DNA of 64,000 nt from Pelargonium tetragonum (GCA_036897445.1 JAYMTL010000031.1:1-64000), one strand, 5' to 3'. Shown: positions 49,201-60,406, counted from the first letter of the stretch. Notes: a model not told the origin generated them from the sequence alone. A program made the numbers and translations.

Positions 49201-51740
49201 CTAGGGTTTTTTTGTTTCATATGCTAACTGCTTAGATCAAGTTAGGTCCTACATGCTATAGACCTGCGTCTCTTTTCTTTTTATATTCTGGTCTATGCCC
49301 TCAAATCTAGAATTTTGACAATTCTGAGACCACTCTCCAAGTTTTGTTATTAGGATTTCCTCGAAAAGCTAGTGAAAAGCAGTCGGTAAGAGAGCTAAAA
49401 GGGCTTCCTTTTGGATTAGGTGTTTGAACTAGGGGTCAGGTGGTTTTTTTTAATCTTCTACCCTTAAAAAAGAAAGGGGATGCCCTGCAAGTTGGGCTTT
49501 TTATTTCGACATTTTAGGGATGTTAGCTTCTATGAATTCCACAGAGCAAGACAAAGTGAGAGGTTTTCCTTATGTTATGGTTGTTTTATAGTATCCGGGG
49601 ACAAAAAGTAAAGTCATAAGAGTGAGAAAGATATAGAAGTAAGGTAAGCTTGCTTTCGGATCCCGTATAATTATAAAGTCTTCAAAATCTTAATTAAGAG
49701 GGACTTGGCTGCAGTAAACGGAGCAATAGCAATATAAGGGGAATAAGTATAAAAAAATCACAGGTAAAAACTTTCATTTCTATTTAGTATTGTGTTTTCT
49801 TCTAGAAAAGAACTTTAGGATTTTGATTGAATCTAAGTTCTATTTTCTTTAGTTCGTTTTTATTGAAGCTGTTTTTCTTAAAGACTTACAACATATAAAT
49901 ATGTTGCCTTATACTCTATAATTTCTTTGTGCAGCTAAGTAGCTATGAAAGGAAGAGTTGCCTGTGTCCTTATTTCATTTCTGGATTTCCTGAGTTCAAG
50001 ATAGTAAAAGAATAAGAGAACTCTAAATTCCTTTTTTTGTAGGTTTTACTGTCTCTCTAGTTTAACAAGTTTTTGGGATTCCTGCACACACAAGTTAATC
50101 GTTGTCTGCTCCTTATAAAAGGGGCTAAGCGAGGAATTATCCCTTACCAAGTTCTTGATGTCCTTTTTCTTACCAGTATCTCTTTAGCACAGGACTGGCA
50201 GGCACTAGGTTGTTTCTAGTCTACGTCATTTTGGTTTAAGGTCTTTCAAGAGATAAAGGAAAGAAGTCTTCTCAGTTGTCATTGTTGTCATTCAAGCAAA
50301 AGTTTATACTAAATTTCTAGATAGTCCTTTTATAGCTGCGGGTTTTATTAAAGGAATTTCGTTCATGTCATGCTTGTTTTATACCCCACGTACAATAAGG
50401 AATTCTAAACAGAGTTCAAATCTCGAGCCCTCTCTTTGGTTAGTCCTTTCCAGTATTTGCTTATTAACCTGATAGCTATGCTTTTTTCTAGTCAGTGTTA
50501 AAGGCAAAGGCTTTCTTAATTAAAAAAAGGTCAGAGAATTTGGAATAGATATCAAATGTTTTTTCAGAGATGTATCCAAATGTATCCCAAAAGGTACCTG
50601 AACAGCAAAGGGCATTCTAGATAAGAGTTTTAGGGTTAATGAATCTTTGAGTCTTTTTTGAAAAGAATTTGATCTTGGAGTTTCTTAGTTTAGTGGATGC
50701 GTAGCTATAAGGACTTCGCTTTTAGTGATTGATTGAGTTGGAGGAGAAGGCTTATGCTTAACAAGTTCTGGAATTCTAAAAGCTTTATTGATATAGTACC
50801 GGATCTTTCTAGCTTCTCGTGATAGGAATATTATATAAAATTAGAAAGAAAACGATCAAAGGCTCAATCTTATTCCAAATAAAGTAAATGCACTAATTCG
50901 GGTTTGAATGTATACAGGCTTTACGATCAGTTCTTTTTTAGGCTTTCAGGAATAGGAGCTAAAAAGTCTGATTCTCTAGTACATGAGCTTAGACTCCTTT
51001 TCTTTCCAGGTTGGGATTGAAGCTAAAGAATTGTTCTAATACATAAAGGTAATGAAATTAACATATTCGAGTATAAGAGTGATAAGAGGGAGTCAAAAGC
51101 TCTTTAGTCTTGTATTCCATGTAAGCAGTCCTTGTACTTGTCAGGAGTTCTATAGTTAATCCTAACTCGGAGACCTGTCAGTTCTAATGGAATATACATA
51201 AGGGAAAGTAAGCAAGGTACGAAGTTCAGCTTTTCGGTATAGCTAATGAGTGAAATAGATATTCTATTTATTGTGAGAGTACAGTCCTAGGAATTTCTTG
51301 TCTTTGTAAGCTGTTGAGGGAATAGATAGCAAGCAAATAAAGGAAAGAATCCAATGTATGAGACAGAAATTCTATTACCTATTGAAAGAGACTTAGGAGT
51401 CGATTAAAGATTTTTGCAATTGTTCCAGCCAGTCTTATTAAGAAGTACCTGTAATCTAGAAAGGAGTTTTGGTCTTGCAAGGTCTCCAAGGAGGGTCTTC
51501 CTGTATTCAGGGCATCTGTTCCGATCTAAGCTGATTGGAAGTACCTGAATAAACTGTAACTATTCAGGAAAGGTAAGCAGTTGGGATAGCAGGTGTTGCT
51601 CAATTAGAGGTGATGAGTAGCTCTTGGGTTTTTGTATTTTGCAAGGAACATCTTTCTCCTTTTTAGAGTATCTTGCATTTTCCAGTTCTGAAATGGCAAA
51701 CTTCGTTTATGGATTCCCTGCTGAAAGTAGATGCATTCGC
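49201..51740. other. G-rich strand-asymmetric domain
   Basis: Sampled lines show about 50 G to 26 C on the plus strand. AGTCGGTAAGAG at 49381-49392 matches part of the CGGTCGGTAAGAG block. AGGTAATGAAATTAA (51047-51061) is a one-mismatch core. Short perfect tandem repeats lie at 50275-50292 (GTTGTCATT twice) and about 50571-50591. No gene is recognised. Confidence 0.45.
51544..51568. repeat. Hairpin, 8-bp perfect stem
   Basis: CCTGAATA (51544-51551) and TATTCAGG (51561-51568) flank a 9-base loop. It lies about 170 bases before the skew switch near 51.74 kb. Confidence 0.65.
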
Positions 51741-52207
51741 CTATCCGTCACTACCTTAAATTAGACTCTTTCTTTATCCTAGAATCCCACCCTAGGATTC
51801 ACCCGCCTTTCTTTTTCTTATTTGAACCAATATTCTTATTCATTATAGTCAACTAATAAAGCTACGCGCAGGATTGCCTATTATACATTAAAAAATCACT
51901 CTATCTACTTTCCAATTATCTAGCTATTTAAATCGATTAGTTAATATATTTCCAGAATCTGGCAAGTTTCATTATGCACTTTCCAAATTTATATTATGTA
52001 TTGTTCCACTTTCGTATATTATATCGTTCTTTCTGGAATCTACTCAGCTGTAAATCTCAATCCAGTTAGCTATACTTGTTATGTTATTCGAATTTTGCTT
52101 GTTCTGGTAACTTTTTTCGTTTGTTTGGTTAGTAAAAAAGGATGCAAGAAAGAATAATAGAACCCATTTGAATCCAATTCTCTATTCCAAAACAAAGGAA
52201 GAAAAAA

Positions 52208-52276
52208 CAAGAGAAGTCGCTGCGAACCCGCGCTTCACGAGCAAACTAAACCAGGCTCTACCAATCGGAACAAGGA
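52208..52276 (-). pseudogene. tRNA-Asn-like remnant (GTT)
   Basis: The minus strand has a good D-arm string GATTGGTAGAGC (plus 52255-52266). Twenty-five bases later comes GGGTTCG of a T arm (plus 52225-52231). GTT sits at the anticodon position (plus 52244-52246) in TAGTTTG. D-loop, T-loop start and spacing are as in a tRNA. The anticodon, T and acceptor stems do not pair, and the base before the anticodon is A rather than T. It is probably a decayed tRNA; the Asn identity is tentative. Confidence 0.4.
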
Positions 52277-52344
52277 AGCTCTGTCTTACTAAGAAGAAGT
52301 GACCCTGATACTATAGGATATTCTTATCAATTTCTTGTACTAGA

Positions 52345-52435
52345 ATTGAACTATGGGACTTGAACCCGCGCCTACTTCCTGGGTTAGGAATTGAGAAAGT
52401 CATCAATGATTCCGATTCCCTGAGCAAAGGGGTTG
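52345..52435 (-). pseudogene. tRNA-like T arm, weak
   Basis: On the minus strand GCGCGGGTTCAAGTCCC (plus 52355-52371) is a good T-arm string, with GGG/CCC around TTCAAGT. The upstream part cannot be folded into clear D and anticodon arms. It shares GCGCGGGTTC with the Asn-like remnant 130 bp away. Confidence 0.25.
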
Positions 52436-52939
52436 ATAATTAAGTAAGTTCGACAGTCGACAGTTAGTAGTACTCGTCGAAGGGCTAGACCTGTACTAAA
52501 CAGCTTAGTCTTATGCTTACGGATCTTCCATAATAGTATGCCTCGTTTCTCTTATTCTTCACAGAAGAACCCTCTTACCTAGACTCTATATCAGTCTTTG
52601 TATCTTCTTCCTAGGACTATCTTCCTAATCACTGTATTCCCTGCCATGAGTCTATTCCTCCTTGTTAACTAGACGGAAAGTAAAGTGAGAAACACAAAAA
52701 GAAAAAGACCTTGCTTGTAAAAAACCCGAACCTCAGTTCTATCCCAGTCTTGGAAATTCTACTCCAACGGATCCCTACTCAACCCAACCTAGTCCAATCC
52801 AGTTTCTTTCTCTTTAGCTTGACCTGATACATAAGCAATCCAGGAACTCCAATCTACTTCAATCAAGGGAATGAATAATACAATCCAATCACTTGCCGCT
52901 TGAAAAATAAGGATTTTGTAGTTAGACTTATTCTTCAAT

Positions 52940-53012
52940 CTAAACCCAACTCTCGGGCTTGAACCTTCTGCTGTTTGGTTCATATTCCAATACTCTGCCA
53001 ATCAGATAGACT
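52940..53012 (-). pseudogene. tRNA-His-like remnant (ATG anticodon position)
   Basis: On the minus strand TTGGCAGAGT (D arm) is followed after 26 bases by GGTTCAAGCCC (T arm), the standard spacing. TTGG/CCAA flank the middle. If T33 is placed conventionally, the loop is ATATGAA with anticodon ATG (plus 52981-52983). The outer T-stem bases and acceptor stem do not pair. A chance match is unlikely given D-loop, spacing and T-loop together, but function is doubtful. Confidence 0.4.
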
Positions 53013-53131
53013 ATTAATAATGAAAACCTTACTAGATGAAAGTCTAAGTAGACTATGAAAGACTCAAGCTAAATCTACTTTTTATATACGTAATTACAAA
53101 TTCATACTCTGACCTTTCCTCAGTTTCTTGC

Positions 53132-53202
53132 TCAGAAGTGCATTTGAACCTTTGACTTGAGATTCAACTAACAATTGCTTTACCGCTTACAACCGAGCAG
53201 AA
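53132..53202 (-). pseudogene. tRNA-Gln-like remnant (TTG)
   Basis: The minus strand reads TAAGCGGTAAAGC (D arm, plus 53177-53189). After 25 bases it has AAAGGTTCAAAT (T arm, plus about 53142-53153). This matches the general pattern of organellar tRNA-Gln (GTGGTAAGGC, then CAAAGGTTCGAAT). TTG lies at plus 53165-53167 within the expected loop. Stems are broken, so I call it a remnant. Gln identity rests on overall resemblance only. Confidence 0.4.
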
Positions 53203-53699
53203 AGGAAGACAGCTTACTTTCCTATAACGAGCTTTCCTATAACTAGAGTATTCAGGATAAGCTAAATCTATGTATGCTTCTTCATATAAGTGATTAAAAA
53301 AGGGAGCTTTTACTGATGAAATGAAGGAAAGCAAGAGGAACAAACAAGAAAGAGCTCTCAACTAAAAGTCTAAGTTAAAGCCCTGCTATACTTAGACTTC
53401 TTCCGAACACAACAATAGGATATCCTACAAAGAAACTCCCTATAGAATGAACAAAGGAATTGTTTCTATTAATTAGGAATCTCTTAGATAGAAAAGAGCT
53501 CCAGTTACTATCTAGAATATCCTTTATCCTTAGTTTACAAAATGAATTAGGCTAGATATAAGTTTTTAATTCTAGTTATAGTACAAGGTTCCCTACTCAT
53601 CAGCAAAGGGGGATGTACTTACAGGTATAGAACAAAATAATATAAGAGTTTAAAGTTAAGTATATCTTTTTTTATTCCTTTGAAGAATCTCATAAACAG

Positions 53700-53775
53700 A
53701 TACTCCTCGGCGTTTTAGAGGATATGTGATTCGAACCTAAGATAAAAGATCTAAATTGCATCCTAGTTTAGCACG
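53700..53775 (-). pseudogene. tRNA-like remnant lacking variable region
   Basis: On the minus strand an AGAT/ATCT stem (plus 53740-53743 and 53749-53752) encloses CTTTT, like a Lys(TTT) anticodon arm. TTAGGTTCGAATC of a T arm follows almost at once. The spacing is about 7 bases short of a standard tRNA. ACTAGGATGCAA upstream is D-loop-like. It is a weak candidate for a deleted tRNA copy. Confidence 0.3.
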
Positions 53776-55541
53776 GAAACACCTTGAATTATACAAGCTC
53801 CGGGATTCCTGATTGTTTAATATTTAGAGAAACGTATATAGAAATTCCTCTTAGCATTTCTGTCTGTAACTATTTAGTCCAGGATTTCCGGGTTTACCCC
53901 TTGAAGTAAAGGGTGCTTTGAAGTGACAACTTTTAAATACTTGATATACATAATATAAGTAGAAACTCTAGCTATTCTAATTAGGGAATACCATACAAAG
54001 GCTACTCACTTATGTGACTAAGGCATCGCTTTGGCTTATATATTCACTTTTCTTTCTCCCAAGTTTCGACAGTACTATACGATGATACTAGCATAGTTTG
54101 CATTAACCTCATTACGAAAGAAGCCTGCTATATAAAAGTTATTATAGCGGATAATATAACTATCCATACATTCTGTAAAAAGACCTTAACAAATTTCTTA
54201 CCCATGCAATTTAGAGTCCGTTTTAGGTTTTTCCTATCCAAATAATATCAGCTGAACCCTGTTCACCCGGATTCTACTTTTCAAAAGGTATAGCTAAAGA
54301 AATCCTTGTGATATGTTCTTAAAGAAAATAGAAACTCACTTACTTATTTCGAAACTAGCTGCACTTTTGACTTTGGACTCTATAAAAATAGAATTTTGAA
54401 AACTTAGGACCTGGTTATACCTTACCTTCTACTGGAAAATCCTAATTGGAGTCAACTAAGACTTCCAACAATACAATGAAGATACCCTCACGAATTCTCG
54501 ATATTAGACTCTAAAACAGGTAAGCTAGAGCTAGATTCGTATTAATCAATCATTCTCAAAGGACTTAACTTTAATAGTCGGGATATATAATACAAGATTT
54601 ATGTACCATGCTTTAGTTTTTTAATAACTAGGGTTAAGTTGTTCAAGAGAAAAGCATCCGTCCATTTCTGCAACTACCTGAGATTCATAAGAGGGTAGTA
54701 AGGAGAACTCTAAGGCCCTTCCCTTGGGTGACCTCTCTGTGCTTATGCAAGCCGTGACCTGTTTTCTGACAATCAATAACTAAATGTCTGAGCGAGCATT
54801 TTATAAGGGCTAAGATTTCTATCAGACTTAAAACGAGTAAAGTGAGTAGAATTCTAAATAAGAAAGATCCTCGGTTACAAAACTAGCATTCTTTAGAACT
54901 TACGTATAAGTAATTGCTCTTGTAGTAAGGCATATCGAGAGCGGTAAAAGCGGTAAAAAATGTTACAAGTCAGATAATATAGTGGGCCTTACACACTACA
55001 CAACCCTTTTTGCTTTTGACTAGTATTAGATATCGGATAGTATATTCCCGTTCTTATATTTATAATATGTGTAATATGGGGCCCTTAAGAAACCCTACTC
55101 AACTGAAAGCTTTCTAGTTATAAATATTATAAGATGCATATTCAAGTGAGTATCTATAATTATCGGGATTATCCTTAACTTAGTTTTAAAAGGGATTTTC
55201 GTGCTTCTCGACTCAGGAGTTCCCCAGCTAATTAACCGGCAATTTGGGGCAAATTACATTTGAGTAGCAGCTAAAGCAGACTCTATACAAATACTACTTG
55301 GGGTAGTTATAATTCAGACTATAAAAAGTGCTTGCTAAGAATAAGCGGGATTTAGTTCAAGCTTCGAAAAAAAAGACTTATGATCTTAATAACCAAGATT
55401 TACTTACTGACTTTTCTCCTATTATAAAGAAATTTGGCCTATTCAAGGAGGGAATCCGCTTTTATATTCCCCGAAACTACACGATTATACAACTATAAAG
55501 TGAATAACATCTAACTCGGCGCTAATGTCTACTCCTTAGAA

Positions 55542-55556
55542 ATAAGGGGCCCCTAA
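55542..55556. repeat. GC-palindrome 15-mer, copy 2
   Basis: ATAAGGGGCCCCTAA is identical to 2202-2216, with unrelated flanks. Confidence 0.55.
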
Positions 55557-56352
55557 GATTAGAATCGCTACTTTTAAACTACCCCTCATATTTGTCAAAC
55601 TAAAAAGAGAAAAGAGCTGACTAGAACCCAAGAGCTTTCTATAGAATCCTTTATTTGTAAATTATGATGGGCGCCTGACAAATTGAAGAAGTCTTGAAAA
55701 ACGGAGGATACGTTAAGGCTGCTCGGTAACAACTAATTCATTATAGGGTTAGTCCTTAAAAGGGTTCTTACTTCAGATGAGGAAATAAAGCGATCTCGAA
55801 TAAAGAAAAATTTGACTATCTGCCAAGGCTTCCTAAAGTTTTCAACAATAACAATAGGGGGGCGTACTATGTATATAAATAAGTGTGAGATATGAGGATA
55901 CTCCTGTAACAGGGTGCACCATTGCCTTTGGGTAGCTTTAAATAATAAATATATTACGTATAAGTACTTTTGTTTGTAAGTAATGCATATCTTGATACCG
56001 ATCTGATAGATGGTATTGATAACAGATAAGCTAGACTAATTAATTGGTATTCTTTTGGTATCTTCCTAGGATTTAAAGAATTGCTTCAAAGTGCTGATAG
56101 TACTAAGATTTGTACTAACTGATTGAATGCAAAGGAGTTCATTGTTCTAATGGAAAGACTGAAACTGATTATCTAGGTTTGGTATTCTTAGCTGTTTAAC
56201 ACCCCTTGGAACTTGGAAACAGGTAAAGGTGGGAACACCTGTATTCCAGGTTTTCCTTTTAGAGTATAGAGTCCTAAGAATTGAATCTACATAGTCAGGG
56301 CATGCAATGGAAGAATTAGAGCCCATTTTCTTGTATTTCCTTCACCTATCAG

Positions 56353-56367
56353 GGCGATACCATCGCC
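56353..56367. repeat. Tight GC-rich hairpin
   Basis: GGCGAT (56353-56358) and ATCGCC (56362-56367) pair perfectly around the 3-base loop ACC. This is an unusually GC-rich hairpin for the window. Confidence 0.6.
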
Positions 56368-57527
56368 TTGAAGAGTGTGAACATCTTGATTTTAAGACAA
56401 TTGGTAAGTTAAGAAAGTAAGAAATTCTCTTCCTCAGAATCATTTAGATAATAGACACTTTGAAATCTTTACATTTTTCAATTCTCTAAGGCCTTTAGTA
56501 GGAGAGAGGAATACAATTGAGCTGGTAAATCAACCTGGAATTCAGGTAATGTACGCGGGTTCAAGGTTAGAACATCTTTCTTTGCATGGATTTGAATTCA
56601 TTTGCACGAGTTTCCCTCTAAGGGCTTTAATAACTTATATAAAGAAAAAGAGACCAAAAACCCCTTCTCTTGACCTAGCCCTAGTTTTAAGGATTCCTCA
56701 TCACAGGATATTTCAACTTTCTCATTTAGTGCGTTTATTTAAAAGACCTCGTCCTGAGTTCTTGCTAGATAAGGTTTCTTAATAAAGTAATAAAAAGGGT
56801 TCCGTCAGTAAACCCATGGAAAAGAATGATAAAGCATTTTGACTTGCGGGTGTAGCTTTTCCGCGTAACGCGTAGACCTGATTAAGTTGAGTGGATCTTT
56901 TTCCTGAGTAGACTTAATTAACTTTAGCCGGAAGAGAGATAAAGACTATCTTTCGCCAGAAGGAGTTAAAAGCAAAGCGCCCTTTAGTTGGTTAAAAAAA
57001 GATACTAATATTATGCAGAGGTTGAATCTAAGACTTCTCGGAGTCCACAAGTTGTGGGCACTGAGGATATAGCCCGTAGAGACACGCAGTCTCCTAAAGA
57101 ATCCCACTTAGCCCTAAAAATCCATTACTAAATCAAGTCTAAAAAGCAAAAAGGGGTCTGATGTTATAATCAAGTGAATGAACTGAACTTAAAGTTTTTG
57201 TGTTTGGAGTAAAGACAAGATAGCAAAATAGATAGAATTACGCCTCTCAGATACCTGGGAAGTCCTCTGTTTCCGATTTCCGGAATCACGCAGCAGATAT
57301 AGCTTCTAAGTTGTAGGTACAACCCCTAAGAATAGGAAGAATATAGGTCTAAAATGGGCACACAATAAACGATCTAAAGCTTAATTAAGCGAGGAATTGT
57401 TGCTAGTTTAAAGAGTTAACCTTTTGGTCAAGGAAATTTGGTAATTAAAAGCTTGACTATACACGGGTTTACTTTTGTTAGATTAAGGTTAAGAGTGCGG
57501 GGTAGGTATGAGGTTAGGTGTAGTTAA
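56368..57527. other. Gene-free spacer
   Basis: A 77-codon plus-strand frame (56549-56782, ATG) would encode a basic, hydrophobic peptide of no known family. It fits chance. No RNA gene is seen. Confidence 0.4.
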
Positions 57528-57700
57528 GAATTAGGTTCTCCGCGGGTCTTTCTAGCAGCACTAGGTAATGTAATTAAGAAAGTTACAGAAGTCCATAATA
57601 AGATGCTAGGTAATACAAAGAGTAAGACAGCTACGATAACACAAGAGAGCTATGCAGTTACAGAGTCTCGCTCATAAAAGAGAGGGTTTCCCTTTTGTTT
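57528..57700 (+). repeat. Low-T island with core repeat
   Basis: This island contains the full core at 57563-57578, CAGAAGTCCATAA (57586-57598, inverted match at 12352-12364) and GAGTCTCGCTCATAAAAGAG (57663-57682). The frame in phase with the core is open from 57528 to a TAA at 57675-57677 (49 codons). As at 36.4 kb, it ends in TCATAA. The shared ending reflects the shared CTCATAA motif, so it may be DNA-level rather than coding. Confidence 0.5.
57563..57578 (+). repeat. AGGTAATG core repeat, plus strand
   Basis: AGGTAATGTAATTAAG is a full match, identical to 36420-36435 and to the reverse complements of 27878-27893 and 36687-36702. Confidence 0.75.
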
Positions 57701-57944
57701 CTAGGTTTATTGATTCCAGATAGTTAGGGAATGGAGCTAAAGTCCGGTAAATAAAAAGGAATTCTCCGGATTCTACTTGTTTTAGTACCCGGGACTCATA
57801 AATAAAGAATGAAAGTGAAAGCCCATTGGTGGTCTTATTACCCTAGCCTATTAACAAGGAAAAAGCTAAGAAATTTTCTTTTAGTAAAAGAAAGAGATAG
57901 CTAGTTTTTAGGCTAACTAAAGAGCAGTTTCAAATAATAATGAA

Positions 57945-58415
57945 GTAGAGTCCAGTCTAAGTTTTAAAGTATAGATACAGCTCCTAAGAAGTAAGGGTTT
58001 AGGGGGTTAATAAGAAGATTTAGAGTCTGACTGAGATACAGATACAGCCAGATATTACAAAGAAAGATTAAAAAAAGGGGTACAAGCTCTAAGGAAGGCA
58101 AGTAAGTCGATAAGATATAGATGCCGAGGATAAGTCTAGTTCTTAAGAGGGCTATACCTTAATAAGAATACAATGAATAGAATCTTTATAGGTATAGACT
58201 CCAATTTATTAACTATATAATACCAAACAGCTACAAAATTTTTTATTTAGAGAATAAGCATACTCTCTCAGGGAATACAACTACAATAGCTACAGAACCC
58301 TAAAAAGAGGATAGCTATAAAGACTATTCTAAGTATTAAGGGAGCCTTTAGAGTATGCCAAAAGCTAGAAGTCTTACAAAGATACAGTGTAAACTGCAGA
58401 GTAAGAGTTTCATTT
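57945..58415 (+). repeat. Low-T island with repeated TAGCTC-like words
   Basis: This purine-rich stretch carries AGCTCCTAAGAAGTAAGG (start 57979) and AAGTCTAGTTCTTAAGAGG (58132-58150), both variants of the island motif. No open frame of note and no recognisable product are present. Confidence 0.45.
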
Positions 58416-59612
58416 TCGGGTAAGATAAACTTTTCTAACTTTTGCTTTCTGTGGTTCGGTTCATTTATAAGGGTAACTTGTTAACATGTTTAGTAATTCT
58501 TCTTGCGGTAAAACATTCCTTTTTAGAAGGATTTAGTAATCTCGGAGCGTATAATCAAGTCTCAGGCCCCGCCTTTTACAACTTTACTATAAGGATGCTC
58601 GGGGTAGTCTTAATTAGCAAAAAGCCAAAGTAATTTGGTAAACAACTGACTCAAGGGCTCCTCTTCATAAAATACGAGCCTCATCGATTCTATAGTAAAG
58701 AAAAGTTCTAAAATCCATGTACTATAAACTTTTTGGTTTTGGTCAATCTGTAGTTTTTTAGTTCCGAGTATAACTTTCTCATAAGTCTCATTGGCTCAAA
58801 ACCTATTGAATAGGGATATCAAGCTACCAATGTTTCTATTTTTTATTAAAAAGAGCCCCAGTCTTGGCTAGGAGCTAAATGCGGGAGTAAGTTTTCTCTG
58901 CCTTAACTCTTTTGTTATATTACCCGTAGTTATAGTTAGTTATAGTTTTTAATTCTACTCACCTTCTTGAAGTGAGCCAAGTCTCTCGTATCGATACTGT
59001 AATTTAAGGAACCCTCACTGGAAATGGACCTCATAAGTATTGGACAAGGGCTTTCCTTATACTTTCTAAATTTTACTAAACTCTCAACTCCCACACGTGG
59101 CTCAGATAGCTCAGCTGAGGAAGATTTATATATAAATGGAAGTGCTATAAGTTTTCATAGAAGTCTTGACTTACCCTCTTTGGCCGGCTCTCCTTTAGTG
59201 TTTCAAGACTTAGGAATAACTGTCCTCCAGTAGCCTAGAACAAAGCCAATCAGTCTCCTTTACTGTACTGTCCATTACATAAATTATCGGAAGAACTTCG
59301 TACCTCGCAATACAAACAAAGACAGCAACCAAAACCAGGAATTCATTTCTCAAAGGGTTCAGAATCAGAATTTGTTATCCTAAATCTTCCCTTTATTAGA
59401 ATACAAGATACATTCCATGCTTTCCCTTAAGATAAGACTTAGAACACCTTACAAGATACCAAAGAAATTAAGCTTTAGCTGCACTGTAATATACTTAGAT
59501 CGGAATAGCTCTAATCTAAGATGCTACATGAATAACAGAGTTGTAGCTAATGTCCTTGAATGCAAGTGCAGATGGAGAAGGTGAAATAGGTCCAAGCAAT
59601 TGTTGCTATAAA

Positions 59613-59633
59613 GGTAAGTTGTTCTAACTTACC
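59613..59633. repeat. Hairpin, 8-bp perfect stem
   Basis: GGTAAGTT (59613-59620) and AACTTACC (59626-59633) pair around the 5-base loop GTTCT. GGTAAG/CTTACC is also the mini-hairpin inside the 9140 element. Confidence 0.65.
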
Positions 59634-60406
59634 ATACCAATCCTCCTCATTGGAGACCTAAATCCTTTTCGTGTTAAAAGGTTCAATTCTTTTGAGATGG
59701 GTAATTAGATCCTATGACAGCAATGACGGGCCGATAGAGAATCCTTATTTGTTCTGGATAGCAAGGACTGTAGATAACATAATAACAGAAGATTTGACAT
59801 TCCTAGGAGTTTCTTACAGATTGTTTAGAAAGCTTTATTCCGAGTAAGCTAGGACCTTGTATAGCAGGTAAAGCCAGTCAGTGTAGCTAATCTATACTAT
59901 CACAAAACCCTTGAAAGCGAGGAAGAACCTTAAAACCTTAGAATCCTCTCTTCCCAGTTCACGGTCAATTGAGGGCACAAAACTAAATACTGAATCTCCT
60001 TAATTGTCTTAGTACCTCTTTGTAATTGGAACTCTCTGAATTCGTGCTAGCTAATGACATATTCTTAGTCTTAGGAACCTAATCTGGAAGCTAGGCTAGT
60101 AAACTTGGAATGCACTTCTCCGATCTATTATAGCTATTTGTTAAGTTTAGGAATGGATAAGGAATTAAGCAAATCTGGTACTTCCCAATCCTAGATCGAT
60201 ACATAAAAAATCTTAGATAATCCTTTTTTGTTAAGGAGTAGCTCTTTAGAATTTTTTGACTTATAGAATCTCTTTTTCGAGAGCAGATTCCTGACTACGC
60301 AGGCAAATAAAGTATAGAATCCTTACTTTGAGTTCGTGATGGTATTCCCCGAAATCGCACGAATTTTATACTTTTAAGAGGCTTTACAGAGGAGAGGGTT
60401 CTTAAT

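Larger units (their letters stand above)
51741..53420. other. C-rich strand-asymmetric domain
   Basis: Sampled lines show about 53 C to 23 G on the plus strand, the reverse of the preceding domain. Several tRNA-like sequences lie here, all on the minus (G-rich) strand. Two minus-strand frames of 70 and 65 codons overlap them and are probably chance. Confidence 0.5.
53421..56352. other. Gene-free AT-rich spacer
   Basis: Apart from the tRNA-like remnant near 53.74 kb, there are two copies of GCGGTAAAA in tandem (54941-54958). The second copy of the GC-palindrome 15-mer lies at 55542-55556. No frame of 60 codons or more lies here. Confidence 0.45.
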
